From Sphingobacterium sp. LZ7M1 (lineage in GTDB: Bacteria; Bacteroidota; Bacteroidia; Sphingobacteriales; Sphingobacteriaceae), in NCBI RefSeq assembly GCF_024296865.1, contig NZ_CP101134.1, positions 3,162,001 to 3,226,000 of the forward strand: 64,000 nt of DNA. Direction: 5' to 3'. The position numbers and the translations under genes are program-made. The notes beneath the pieces were generated by a model. It made no database searches. It was not told the origin of the DNA and worked only from the letters and a program-made list of their open reading frames with translations. Shown piece by piece: positions 44,030-54,817 of this stretch (position 1 is the stretch's first letter; the number at the start of each line of letters is the position of its first letter).

Positions 44030-44159
44030 AAATTATCGTTGCTCTCTATCTGTTAGAAACATCCATCAAATTAAAATGTTTGCTTATGCAATCAACAATT
44101 GTTCCGAACATAAAGCTGCCTCTCTTGTTCTAAGCATAGAAACAATTAATACACAGATC

Positions 44160-44327
44160 ATGAGCAAACAGAAAGAAACAAGACCTGAAGAATTAGAAAA
44201 AGACAAACCTGAACAACCAAGGGAGGACAACGAAAAAGTACAATCGGATACCGGAAAGCGTCCGGAAGGTGATACCAATCCGCTCCCTCCTAACCCCAAT
44301 AAGGTCGATGACCACGATGGCGATTAA
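44160..44327 (+). CDS. Small disordered acidic protein
   Basis: 55 residues from the ATG at 44160 (MSKQKETRPEELEKDK), almost entirely Glu, Lys, Pro, Asp and Asn, ending in DDHDGD. No fold expected. Not recognised; similar highly charged short proteins are frequent in Bacteroidota. A hairpin follows directly. An upstream in-frame extension reads through the YihY promoter region and is rejected. Confidence 0.5.
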   Translation: MSKQKETRPEELEKDKPEQPREDNEKVQSDTGKRPEGDTNPLPPNPNKVDDHDGD

Positions 44328-44346
44328 AAGAAAACGGAAAAAATTA

Positions 44347-44378
44347 AACGGCCTGTATCCTTGCGGATTCAGGCCGTT
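44347..44378 (+). terminator. Terminator-like hairpin
   Basis: AACGGCCTG (44347-44355) pairs with CAGGCCGTT (44370-44378), with an inner TCC/GGA pairing. There is no T-run, so termination is only probable. Confidence 0.55.
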
Positions 44379-44745
44379 AGCATAATAGTTAGTGTGTGTG
44401 ATCTTTAAATATCTCGACCCAAAAAATCGATTTCAAATTTAATTCGATTCGTTGGAGGAATTTGCTTTGTACCAAGTACGGTAAATTTCACGAGAGAAGG
44501 ATATATTTCTAAAAAAAGTAAAGGTTTTATCGGTCTCAAAAAACCATAAATCTGTCTTAAAACCACAAAAAACAATGATTTTACCAGAAATAAATTACAT
44601 GTTTAACCACCTGCTTTTCCGTCGATTTCCATCAATTTCTAATCCATTTCCAGCAAAAATGGACGCTAAAATTTACCTATTATCAATAAAAAAGGCCTGA
44701 AACGAATTCCAGGCCTTTGGTATTTAGAAAATTAATTGTTCAAGT
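44379..44745. other. Intergenic region without recognised genes
   Basis: AT-rich and non-coding on both strands apart from the terminator of the RND operon at its right end. No repeats of the mosaic family were seen here. Confidence 0.6.
44686..44719 (-). terminator. Terminator of the RND efflux operon
   Basis: AAAGGCCTG (44691-44699) pairs with CCAGGCCTTT (44709-44718), and the minus-strand RNA ends in TTTTATTG. Confidence 0.85.
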
Positions 44746-47700
44746 TTAGTTATGCTTAACTTCCATTTCGTCAACATAATGTTCGTTTGGAACATAATCC
44801 GCTTCCATCAATTCAGCATAATCCGTTTTTTCTTTCTTACCCCAACGACGACCGAAACCATCGAAGATCGAGTAAACTACCGGCACGACAACTAAGGTCA
44901 ATAATAGAGACGATAAAAGTCCCCCGATAATTACAATCGCTAAACCTCTGTTGGTATCCGCACCATCACCTGTCGCCAATGCAATCGGGATCATACCGAA
45001 AACCATCGCGATGGTTGTCATCAAGATCGGACGTAGACGGGCATGGTTGGCAGCAACCAAAGCGTCATGTGTACTGTCCCCATGTTCTTTTCTATGGTTG
45101 GCAAAGTCAACCAATAGGATCGCATTCTTCGCCACCAAACCGATCAACATGATAATACCCAAGATGGTAAAGATGTTCAAGGTCTGGTTCGTTAATGCTA
45201 GCAACAATAACGCTCCGATGAATGACAATGGAATCGAGAACAATACCACAAATGGAGTAGAGAAACTATCGTAAAGAGCAACCATAACCAAGTACACCAA
45301 TAAGATGGATGCAATCAAAGCTACTCCTAAGGTACCGAAACCTTCAGTTTGACTTTCCATGTTACCACCCCATACATATACTACACCAGGCTTACGCTCC
45401 AACTTAGAGAATCCTTCTTCCCATTCAGCAGCTACGGTACCCATTGGGCGACCAACTACCGAACCTTGGATAGATACCGCCGGTGATTTATCACGACGTT
45501 CCAATAATGTTGGTCCTGATCCGTAACCTACGGTTGCAAACTGATCCAGTGAAATGGTAGCCCCTTGATTATTGATAAACTTCAAGGTTCTCACATCATT
45601 GATATTTGCTCTTCCACTCTCAGCGAAACGGATATTGATATCATATTCGTTATCACCTGCACGGAATTTATTGTCCGTGTTACCCGAGAATGCTGTCTGC
45701 ATGGTCATACCTACAGTAGCCACATTCAATCCAAGTGAAGTCATCTTATCACGGTCCACTTGAACACGGATCTCAGGGTTACCATCTTCCGAAGTCAATT
45801 TCACACCTGTAGCTCCAGGGATATTGCGTAAAATCTCTTCCGCCTTGATCGCAAACTCACGTGCATCTTCCAAATCTGAACCCATTACGGTCAATTTCAA
45901 AGGTGCCTGCTCTGCTCCCATCAAGCCCATGTTTACGGCCGTAACTTTGGAACCGATCAATTTATTCTCCAACTCACGTTTCAAACGAGCTGAATAAACC
46001 TTCGAACTTTCTGTATAGGTATCTTTTAAGATCACGTGGATCTCTGACTTATAGCGTGAACCTGCTGTAGACATTACCCCATCAGAGGATTGACCTACTG
46101 TGGTAATGATACTTTCCACTTCTGGTTTAGACTCGATAATCGATTCTGCTTTTTGTGTCAGGAAGTTGGTTTTCTCCAAAGACGCATCCTTCTCCAATTC
46201 CAACTGGATCATGAATTCTCCCTTATCTGATGCCGGGAAGAAGTCAGTACCGATATATCCAAGTCCTACCAATGCGAATGAACCGAAGAATAGAACCAAA
46301 GCGATAAACAAGGTTGCCAATTTGGTTTTCCAGTTTTTCAAACACCATTCAAGGATACCTGTGATCCAGTGCGTGAATGCTGTCAATCCTGCTTCAAAAC
46401 CATGTACAATCTTTCCGATAAAGGAATTAGGATTGATATGCTCTAATTTTCCGAAACGTGAATACAACCAAGGCACCACGGTAAAGGAAACCAATAAGGA
46501 TAATAAGGTCGAAATAATTACCGTCACACAGAACTGTGCTAGGATGTTAGCTACCAAACCGGTTGACATCGCAATAGGCAAGAATACCACCACGATAACC
46601 AAGGTAATCGCCGATACGGTAAATCCAATCTCTTTTGCTCCATCATAAGCTGCACGAACCTTATTCTTACCCATCTCCATATGGCGGTGGATATTCTCGA
46701 TTACAACGATCGCATCATCGACCAAGATACCTACCACTAGGGAAAGACCTAACAAGGACATCAAGTTCAAGGTATATCCCATCAATAACAGACCGATAAA
46801 GGTTGCCACCAAGGATAACGGAATCGCAATCATGGTGATCGCCGCATTTCTCAAACTGTGCAAGAAGAACAACATGATAAAACCTACCAAGGCAATCGCG
46901 ATCATTAAATCGTGGATTACGTTGTCTGCTGCATTCAAGGTATAATCCGTTGAATCGTTCGCAACTTTGATCTGAATATTATCTGTTTTGTAATCTACCT
47001 GAACAGTTTCAATGGTTTCTTTTACCAATTTGGAAACCTCAACCGCATTCGCATCCGACTGCTTGAATACCTGTAATAGAATGGTATTCTTACGGTCCAA
47101 ACGAGCGATTTTTTCGATTTCCTTGATACCATCCTGAACATCGGCAACATCTCTCAAGAAGATCGTTACACCTGTAGGCGTGGTAATAGGCAAGTTTCTC
47201 AACTCTTCAACATCCACAACTTTACCTGCCAAACGGATTGTCGTTCTAGACTCACGTGTGCTCACGTTACCCGTAGGAAAGTCCAAATTGGACTGTGCAA
47301 TTACGTTCTGGATCTGGGAAATGGAAACTCCATAACCTTCTGCTTTTTGTGGATCTACGGAAACCTGGATTTCACGTTCTTCACCACCGACCATGTCTAC
47401 TTTTGCAACACCAGAGATACGCGCAAAGATCGGCTGTATCTTGTTGTCCAACAGGTCGTACAATTCTTTCTCAGATTGGTTGGAAGTCACCGCCAAACTC
47501 ATGATGGCGATATCATCCAGGGAGAATTTATTCAAGGATGGAGCCTCGACATCTTCAGGGAGGTCATTGAGGACCGCATTGATCTTCCGCTGGGCATCTG
47601 TGAGCAGGAAGTTGACATCCGCTCCATCATTCAGGGTAATCATTACGATCGAAACGTTCTCCAAGGAAGTGGATTCCAATTTCTTGATATTTTCCAACGA

Positions 47701-47916
47701 GGATACGGCATCCTCAATTTTCTTGGTTACAGTACTCTCAACCTCGGAAGGTGAAGCACCTGGATACACGGTTTGGATGGTAATTACGTTTACCTCAAAC
47801 TTAGGTATCAACTCATAACCCAATTGGGTATATGAGAATATCCCGCCTAATGTCAATAGTATGAACAATACTATGATTAGACTCGGACGTTTTATCGATA
47901 TTTCAGTAATCTTCAT
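44746..47916 (-). CDS. RND efflux transporter, AcrB/HAE1-type permease
   Basis: 1056 residues. Signature stretches are the start ISIKRPSLIIVLFILLTLGGIFSYTQLGYELIP, GILVDDAIVVIENIHRHME with the paired Asp of the proton relay in the fourth membrane segment, and GLVAKNAILLVDFANHRK. Two large periplasmic loops lie after segments 1 and 7, as in the family. It works as a trimer in the inner membrane, exporting drugs, lipids or metabolites with the adaptor and TolC encoded just upstream in the same operon. Last gene before the terminator. Confidence 0.96.
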   Translation of the reverse strand: MKITEISIKRPSLIIVLFILLTLGGIFSYTQLGYELIPKFEVNVITIQTVYPGASPSEVESTVTKKIEDAVSSLENIKKLESTSLENVSIVMITLNDGADVNFLLTDAQRKINAVLNDLPEDVEAPSLNKFSLDDIAIMSLAVTSNQSEKELYDLLDNKIQPIFARISGVAKVDMVGGEEREIQVSVDPQKAEGYGVSISQIQNVIAQSNLDFPTGNVSTRESRTTIRLAGKVVDVEELRNLPITTPTGVTIFLRDVADVQDGIKEIEKIARLDRKNTILLQVFKQSDANAVEVSKLVKETIETVQVDYKTDNIQIKVANDSTDYTLNAADNVIHDLMIAIALVGFIMLFFLHSLRNAAITMIAIPLSLVATFIGLLLMGYTLNLMSLLGLSLVVGILVDDAIVVIENIHRHMEMGKNKVRAAYDGAKEIGFTVSAITLVIVVVFLPIAMSTGLVANILAQFCVTVIISTLLSLLVSFTVVPWLYSRFGKLEHINPNSFIGKIVHGFEAGLTAFTHWITGILEWCLKNWKTKLATLFIALVLFFGSFALVGLGYIGTDFFPASDKGEFMIQLELEKDASLEKTNFLTQKAESIIESKPEVESIITTVGQSSDGVMSTAGSRYKSEIHVILKDTYTESSKVYSARLKRELENKLIGSKVTAVNMGLMGAEQAPLKLTVMGSDLEDAREFAIKAEEILRNIPGATGVKLTSEDGNPEIRVQVDRDKMTSLGLNVATVGMTMQTAFSGNTDNKFRAGDNEYDINIRFAESGRANINDVRTLKFINNQGATISLDQFATVGYGSGPTLLERRDKSPAVSIQGSVVGRPMGTVAAEWEEGFSKLERKPGVVYVWGGNMESQTEGFGTLGVALIASILLVYLVMVALYDSFSTPFVVLFSIPLSFIGALLLLALTNQTLNIFTILGIIMLIGLVAKNAILLVDFANHRKEHGDSTHDALVAANHARLRPILMTTIAMVFGMIPIALATGDGADTNRGLAIVIIGGLLSSLLLTLVVVPVVYSIFDGFGRRWGKKEKTDYAELMEADYVPNEHYVDEMEVKHN

Positions 47917-47941
47917 TTTATGAGTTCGTTCTTAGCACAAA

Positions 47942-49000
47942 TTATTTAATGATTTCAACAGGTGAGTTGTTAAACAAGTTGATCTGACCTGAAACAATAA
48001 CTTGGTCACCAGCTTGTAAACCGCTAAGAACCTCAATATTATCACCAAAGCTTCTACCTGCTACAACCTCTGATTCTACTGCTTTTCCGTTTTTCAAAAC
48101 GAATACTTTGTTATCCGAAATACTACCTACGAATGCTGTTCTAGGAACCACTAATACGCTTGAAGTACCGCTTGCTCCGAATACAGCAGTTCCGTACATA
48201 CCTGCACGCAATTCATTGTTCGGGTTGTTCGCAATCTCGATCTCCACTGGGAAGTTTAAGCTTCCATCGGACTTAGGTGCAATGAAAGTAATCTTTCCAG
48301 TAAACTCTCTGTCAGCATATACACTCACTCTTACGTTTACAACCTGTCCCACTCGTAGGGTTGCAACATTCTTTTCGTCAACATTCACACGCAATTTCAA
48401 AGTGCTCACATTTACGATATCAAATGCCGGAGTACCTGGGCTTACATAAGCACCTGGTTCAATCTTACGGGAATTCACGATACCTGCAACCGATGTTTTG
48501 ATCGTTACGTCACCAGCAGTCAATTTTGCACTTTTCAGGTTATTTTTCGAACTTTCAAACTGAAGGCGCATTTGATCCACTTGTTGTTGAGTAACACCAC
48601 CAGTGCTCAGGGCATTCTCATAACGTTGTAGGTTCGCTAGCGCATTATCATAACTTGCCTGCGCATTAGCAACATTCACGTTCAGCTTATCGCCTTCCAC
48701 GATTGCCAAAGTCTGTCCTGCTGAAACTCTTGATCCTTCATCAACCATAACACGAACCACACGACCACCAGTTTCTGCTGCTACCGTTACTTCTTGTTTT
48801 GGCATAAAAGTACCGTTCGCTAGGTATTCTAAGCTCATATTGCTATTCTCAGCCGTATCGATACGAACTGCCACTGCAGCATTCTTCTCAGCTACCGCAG
48901 CTGTATCTGCATCATTTTTTGCTTTATTCTTTTGGAGGATAAAGTAGATACCTGCTCCAGCAGCAATGATAACAATTAGGGTAATTAATGTACGTTTCAT
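47942..49000 (-). CDS. RND efflux periplasmic adaptor subunit
   Basis: 352 residues. One N-terminal hydrophobic helix (residues 4-22) anchors it; there is no lipobox. GGRVVRVMVDEGSRVSAGQTLAIVE is the first lipoyl half, a coiled-coil hairpin follows (about residues 100-155), then AGIVNSRKIEPGAYVSPGTPAF the second lipoyl half, and beta-barrel and membrane-proximal domains. It bridges the RND pump to TolC. The gap to the pump gene is 25 nt. Confidence 0.95.
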   Translation of the reverse strand: MKRTLITLIVIIAAGAGIYFILQKNKAKNDADTAAVAEKNAAVAVRIDTAENSNMSLEYLANGTFMPKQEVTVAAETGGRVVRVMVDEGSRVSAGQTLAIVEGDKLNVNVANAQASYDNALANLQRYENALSTGGVTQQQVDQMRLQFESSKNNLKSAKLTAGDVTIKTSVAGIVNSRKIEPGAYVSPGTPAFDIVNVSTLKLRVNVDEKNVATLRVGQVVNVRVSVYADREFTGKITFIAPKSDGSLNFPVEIEIANNPNNELRAGMYGTAVFGASGTSSVLVVPRTAFVGSISDNKVFVLKNGKAVESEVVAGRSFGDNIEVLSGLQAGDQVIVSGQINLFNNSPVEIIK

Positions 49001-49013
49001 TTATGTGGTTATA

Positions 49014-50333
49014 TTATTCGTTTACTAATGTTTTTAACTGTCCGTTTGCTTTGATCAACTGGATCTCGGCAATTTTATAATTCAACAATGAGGTATTCAG
49101 GTTGTTCTCTGCCGTAGCCAGTGCATTCTCTGCATCCAAAAGCTCGGTCAAGGTTGCCAAACCGTTACGGTAGTTGTTCTGGGTATCATCCAAAACTTCT
49201 TTTGACAGGTCAACGTTTCTTCTGTTCGCATCCACGGTCAATAAACTGTTCTTGATCTGCGCTTTCGCATTTTCATTGGCCAAGTTCAGTCCAAGACGTG
49301 TATCTTCAATATCAACCTCCAATTGTTTGATCTGGATGGTTGCCTGATTGATCTTCGCTTTGGTAGAACCACCATTGAAGATTGGAATGGATAGGTTCAA
49401 GCCTAGTCCTGATGTTGGGAACCATTTGAAGTCATTGCTTCCCGGAATCCCTTGACCGAAACCTTGGTAACCGATATCACCACCAAATGACAACGATGGA
49501 TAATAGGCCGCTTTCATGCTCTTCCTGTTCAGCTCCAATAATTCAGCTTGTTTTTCCATCAACTTGATCTCGGTCCTACCTGATAAATCCATGGTTGATG
49601 TTGCCATTTCCAGATTTACATCAAATGTTTCTTCTGGCAATTCAATATCTGTTTCGATTGGCATACCTATCGCAAACTTCAAGGCATTTTCCTTTAGTTC
49701 CAATGCATTGACAACGATCTGTCTCTGTGCAACCAAGTTGTTGATGTTTACTATGATACGATCTAAGTCGATCTGTCTTGCGATACCCGCAGTAACCAAA
49801 CCTTCAATTACCGTCTTGGTCTTATTGGTATTTTCCAAGTTATTGTCAATGGTTTCCAATTGCAGTTGCGTTTGGAAAACATCGTAATACGCATTGGCCA
49901 CTTTCTCGATCAAGGATTCATCGGTCAACTGTCTGTTGATTATATAAAATTCGCGCGTGGTCTTTGCTGCTTTCAAGCCAGTGAACAAAGATTGGTTAAA
50001 GATCTGTTGGTTCACTGAAAGTCCAGCAGTGGAGTTCCAAGGCTGACCCATTTTAAGGTATTGGGTCTGTCCACCAACTTCCAAGGGCATACTTGGGATG
50101 ATGGCATTGTATTTTACACTTGCCGAGCCGTTGATTTGTGGTAAAGCTCCTGCCCTAACCTCGTCGATTTGGTACTCCGAGTTTTCTAGGTCCAGCATCG
50201 CCTTTTTGGCTTCAGCTTTATTCTCCAATGCAAATTTTACCGCTTCCTGCAAGGTTAAGGTCTCTTGTGCATGTAACAATGATCCGGATAGCATTCCCGC
50301 TACCATAAGGGCCATAAGTTTTGTTTTATTCAT
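49014..50333 (-). CDS. TolC-family outer-membrane efflux protein
   Basis: 439 residues with a signal peptide ending near LHAQ. ETLTLQEAVKFALENKAEAKKAML, the central PSLSFGGDIGYQGFGQG strand segment, LNLSIPIFNGGSTKAKI and the late NYRNGLATLTELLDAENAL helix are standard TolC repeats. It forms the trimeric exit duct through the outer membrane. Second gene of the operon; its start is 1 nt from the tetR stop, so the two are translationally coupled. Confidence 0.95.
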   Translation of the reverse strand: MNKTKLMALMVAGMLSGSLLHAQETLTLQEAVKFALENKAEAKKAMLDLENSEYQIDEVRAGALPQINGSASVKYNAIIPSMPLEVGGQTQYLKMGQPWNSTAGLSVNQQIFNQSLFTGLKAAKTTREFYIINRQLTDESLIEKVANAYYDVFQTQLQLETIDNNLENTNKTKTVIEGLVTAGIARQIDLDRIIVNINNLVAQRQIVVNALELKENALKFAIGMPIETDIELPEETFDVNLEMATSTMDLSGRTEIKLMEKQAELLELNRKSMKAAYYPSLSFGGDIGYQGFGQGIPGSNDFKWFPTSGLGLNLSIPIFNGGSTKAKINQATIQIKQLEVDIEDTRLGLNLANENAKAQIKNSLLTVDANRRNVDLSKEVLDDTQNNYRNGLATLTELLDAENALATAENNLNTSLLNYKIAEIQLIKANGQLKTLVNE

Positions 50334-50334
50334 T

Positions 50335-50940
50335 CTATTTGTTGCTAGCTATTCGTGCTTCGAAAATTAGTTTTAGCGCTCTTTTTTGACTCTCTACGAT
50401 CTTGTCTACATTCGCCTCATTCGGAATGCCTGTAATGACATCCGAAATGGTATGAATAATCCCAAGGCCTTTCTGTATTTCTACTAGAGTCTGTGCACAT
50501 CCTTCCACATCATCCATGATCAATTCGGCAGCTTCTATCGAACGTTGGAAAAGCATCTTGATCAAGGCCACCTCACGTTTATAGAACTCCTCCATCACCT
50601 CGTTCAAGTCCAGACCTTTGATCCAGTCCAGGTTCTCACAGATATGCAACACATAATATTTGCGGGTATAAGCAGCCCTATATTCCAATACATCCGTCAT
50701 CGTCTTCATCAGGTCGCCTGAATAGGACTCTACAATCTCCTTCTCTCCTGCATACACATCATTTCCAATCTTTATCAATACATCTAAAATAAAAGTTGAC
50801 TTATCTGGGTAATAATAGTAAAGATTGGCTTTTGTAATTCGCAGATCATCGGCAATTTCATTCATTGTGGTTTTATGAAAACCAAAATGAGAGAAGCGTT
50901 TCAACGCTGCATCAATGATTTGATCCTTACGGTTCTCCAT
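50335..50940 (-). CDS. TetR/AcrR-family repressor of the efflux operon
   Basis: 201 residues. The N-terminal HTH is QIIDAALKRFSHFGFHKTTMNEIADDLRITKANLYYYYPDKSTF, a textbook TetR DNA-binding domain; the C-terminal part is the variable helical ligand-binding domain. As first gene of tetR-tolC-adaptor-RND it probably represses its own operon and is released by a pump substrate. Confidence 0.93.
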   Translation of the reverse strand: MENRKDQIIDAALKRFSHFGFHKTTMNEIADDLRITKANLYYYYPDKSTFILDVLIKIGNDVYAGEKEIVESYSGDLMKTMTDVLEYRAAYTRKYYVLHICENLDWIKGLDLNEVMEEFYKREVALIKMLFQRSIEAAELIMDDVEGCAQTLVEIQKGLGIIHTISDVITGIPNEANVDKIVESQKRALKLIFEARIASNK

Positions 50941-50981
50941 TTTTATACCTTTTTTATTTTTGACTTTTTCTAAAAATTGTT

Positions 50982-50989
50982 CAAAAGTA
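50982..50989 (-). promoter_or_regulatory. -7 element of the tetR-RND operon
   Basis: On the minus strand TACTTTTG matches TAnnTTTG exactly, about 42 nt before the tetR start. No clear -33 TTTG was found. Confidence 0.55.
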
Positions 50990-51023
50990 TAAAATAGAAA
51001 ATAAATAATATCATCCCTTTGTC

Positions 51024-51049
51024 AAAAAAGTGACGATTAACACTTTTTT
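51024..51049 (-). terminator. AAAAAAGTG palindrome, terminator or operator
   Basis: AAAAAAGTG (51024-51032) and CACTTTTTT (51041-51049) form a stem with an 8-nt loop. It lies between the stop of the Nudix regulator gene and the tetR promoter on the same strand. It fits a terminator for the former, but a TetR operator is also possible. Confidence 0.5.
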
Positions 51050-51092
51050 AACATAGGACCTACGTTTAGACAAAAATTTAAGGAAGTTGTTT

Positions 51093-51755
51093 TTAGTCCT
51101 GGCTAAAGATTTTGTGGAATTTTTTCTTGTCGAATGAATACAGCTTTGCTGCACGATAGGATACTCCTTTTTGGAATTCATTCAATTCTTTGAGATAACC
51201 CAGATTATTGATTTTTTTCCTAAAGTTCCTTTTATCTAGCTGTTTGTTGAGTAAGGCCTCGTAGACTTGCTGCAATTGGGTCAGGGTAAACTTGGCTGGC
51301 AATAACTCATAGGGAGTGGTAGAAAAAGTGACCGTTTTCTTGAGTCGGTCCAAGCTCAGCTCTATAATATCTTTGTGGTCAAAGGCCAGGTCAGGCAATT
51401 CTGTTACAGGAAACCATTTCAGCTGACGCATATAGGTACCGCCCGAGGAAATTTTATTCTTGACCTCTTCCATCTGTACCAAAGCCATGTAAGCAACCGT
51501 TAGGATCCGCCCTTCGGGATGTCGCTTGACCCCGGCAAAGGCGGCCAATTGATCCATGTAAATATACTTTAACCCAGTCATCTCGAATAGGATACGGGCC
51601 ACAGCATCGGCCATTTCCTCGTATTTATTCACAAAATAGCCCGGTAGAGCCCACCAATCCTTGTAAGGATATTCATTTCTTTCCGCTAACAATACTTTTA
51701 GTTGGCCCTCATCAAATGTCAGAATGACACAATCTATGGTAAAATGTGTTTGCAA
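51093..51755 (-). CDS. Nudix-domain transcription regulator, NrtR/AraR type
   Basis: 220 residues starting with TTG at 51755 (a stop codon two codons upstream leaves no other choice but ATT). The first 140 residues are a Nudix domain, but the box reads GYFVNKYEEMADAVARILFEMTGL: the catalytic RE and second EE are lost (RI, FE), so it probably binds rather than cleaves its ligand. The last 75 residues (KFTLTQLQQVYEALLNKQLDKRNFRKKI) are the winged helix of NrtR-type regulators. Family members sense ADP-ribose or sugars. Divergent from pfkA, so control of glycolysis is a possibility. Confidence 0.85.
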   Translation of the reverse strand: MQTHFTIDCVILTFDEGQLKVLLAERNEYPYKDWWALPGYFVNKYEEMADAVARILFEMTGLKYIYMDQLAAFAGVKRHPEGRILTVAYMALVQMEEVKNKISSGGTYMRQLKWFPVTELPDLAFDHKDIIELSLDRLKKTVTFSTTPYELLPAKFTLTQLQQVYEALLNKQLDKRNFRKKINNLGYLKELNEFQKGVSYRAAKLYSFDKKKFHKIFSQD

Positions 51756-51771
51756 AATCTAAATTTATTTT

Positions 51772-51861
51772 AATTGATCAATTGTTTCCCCTAAAACCTC
51801 AACAATAATAAGAATTACACAAACAAATTACTAAAAAAATTTAATAGTGTAAGAAATACAC
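51772..51861. promoter_or_regulatory. Divergent regulatory region of the Nudix regulator and pfkA
   Basis: Two palindromes lie in the 142-bp gap: AATTGATCAATT (51772-51783), directly before the regulator start, and GTGTA-agaaa-TACAC (51847-51861), 37 nt before pfkA. Either could be the operator of the Nudix regulator. Inference from position only. Confidence 0.45.
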
Positions 51862-51897
51862 ATTATATTCGTATTTCTAAAAAATAAGAAAGACCTA

Positions 51898-52881
51898 ATG
51901 AACAAGATACGAAGGATTGGCGTTTATACATCAGGAGGAGACGCTCCAGGCATGAATGCAGCCATTCGCGCAGTAGTTCGAACAGCACTTTTTAACGACC
52001 TCAAAGTAACAGGTATATTTAGGGGATACGAAGGAATGATCGAGGGAGATTTCACCGAAATGGTAAGTCGCTCGGTAAGTTCTATCCTTCAAAAAGGTGG
52101 AACTATTTTGAAATCTGCTCGCTGCCCCGAATTTAGAACTCCTGAAGGACGTAAAAAAGCGTACGAAAATATTAAAAGAGTGGGGATTGACGCTTTGGTG
52201 GCAATCGGTGGAGATGGAACCTTTACAGGGGCCGAAGTGTTCTCCCAAGAATATGATATCCCGGTGATGTGTATCCCAGGAACTATCGACAACGACCTAT
52301 ATGGTACGGACTATACCCTAGGTTTTGACACGGCAAACAATACTGTCATTGATGCCATCGACAAAATTAAAGATACCGCCGCATCACATAACCGTTTGTT
52401 TTTCGTTGAAGTAATGGGTAGAGACTCTGGATGTATCGCCCTGAATGCTGGTGTAGCTGGTGGTGCAGAAGCCATTATGCTCCCTGAAAAGGATACCGCG
52501 ATCGACGAACTCATCGAAATGTTGGAAGTTGCAAAAGATCGAAACAAAACCTCCATGATCGTTATTATTGCTGAAGGTGATAAAAATGGTGGCGCCTACA
52601 ATGTTGCCAAACGCGTGGAAGAAAAATTTGATTTTTATGACACAAAAGTTAGTATATTAGGACATTTACAACGTGGAGGATCCCCAAGTAGTTTCGACAG
52701 AGTACTTGCAACCCGAATGGGATATTTCGCAGTCAATGAACTAATAAATGGCAATAGAAGCGCTACAGTAGGAATACGTGGTAGCAAAATGGTAAGCACC
52801 ACTCTGGAGGAAGCTTTGCGTGGCAAGGAATTCAAACTGGATGAAGAGCTCATCACTATTGCTGAAGTAATGAACATATAA
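51898..52881 (+). CDS. pfkA: ATP-dependent 6-phosphofructokinase
   Basis: 327 residues, the bacterial PfkA length. YTSGGDAPGMNAAIR holds the ATP-binding loop, IGGDGTFTGAE the GGDGT(F/M) motif marking ATP use, PGTIDNDLYGTDYTLGFDTA the catalytic TID-D segment, and GHLQRGGSPSSFDR the substrate-binding end. It phosphorylates fructose 6-phosphate. The downstream kinase-like gene and gap follow at 4 and 5 nt, forming a glycolytic operon. Confidence 0.97.
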   Translation: MNKIRRIGVYTSGGDAPGMNAAIRAVVRTALFNDLKVTGIFRGYEGMIEGDFTEMVSRSVSSILQKGGTILKSARCPEFRTPEGRKKAYENIKRVGIDALVAIGGDGTFTGAEVFSQEYDIPVMCIPGTIDNDLYGTDYTLGFDTANNTVIDAIDKIKDTAASHNRLFFVEVMGRDSGCIALNAGVAGGAEAIMLPEKDTAIDELIEMLEVAKDRNKTSMIVIIAEGDKNGGAYNVAKRVEEKFDFYDTKVSILGHLQRGGSPSSFDRVLATRMGYFAVNELINGNRSATVGIRGSKMVSTTLEEALRGKEFKLDEELITIAEVMNI

Positions 52882-52885
52882 ACTT

Positions 52886-54735
<1,850 letters not shown>

Positions 54736-54780
54736 GGATAATTTGATTTGTTCCTGGAAACAGGAATAATTCCTATATGA

Positions 54781-54817
54781 AAAACAGTAGTGGCGTAGTG
54801 CTGCTACTGTTTTTTTG
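54781..54817 (+). terminator. Terminator of the pfkA-gap operon
   Basis: AACAGTAG with CTACTGTT forms the stem and an eight-T run follows. A smaller hairpin TTCCTG-gaaa-CAGGAA at 54751-54766 precedes it. Confidence 0.85.
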
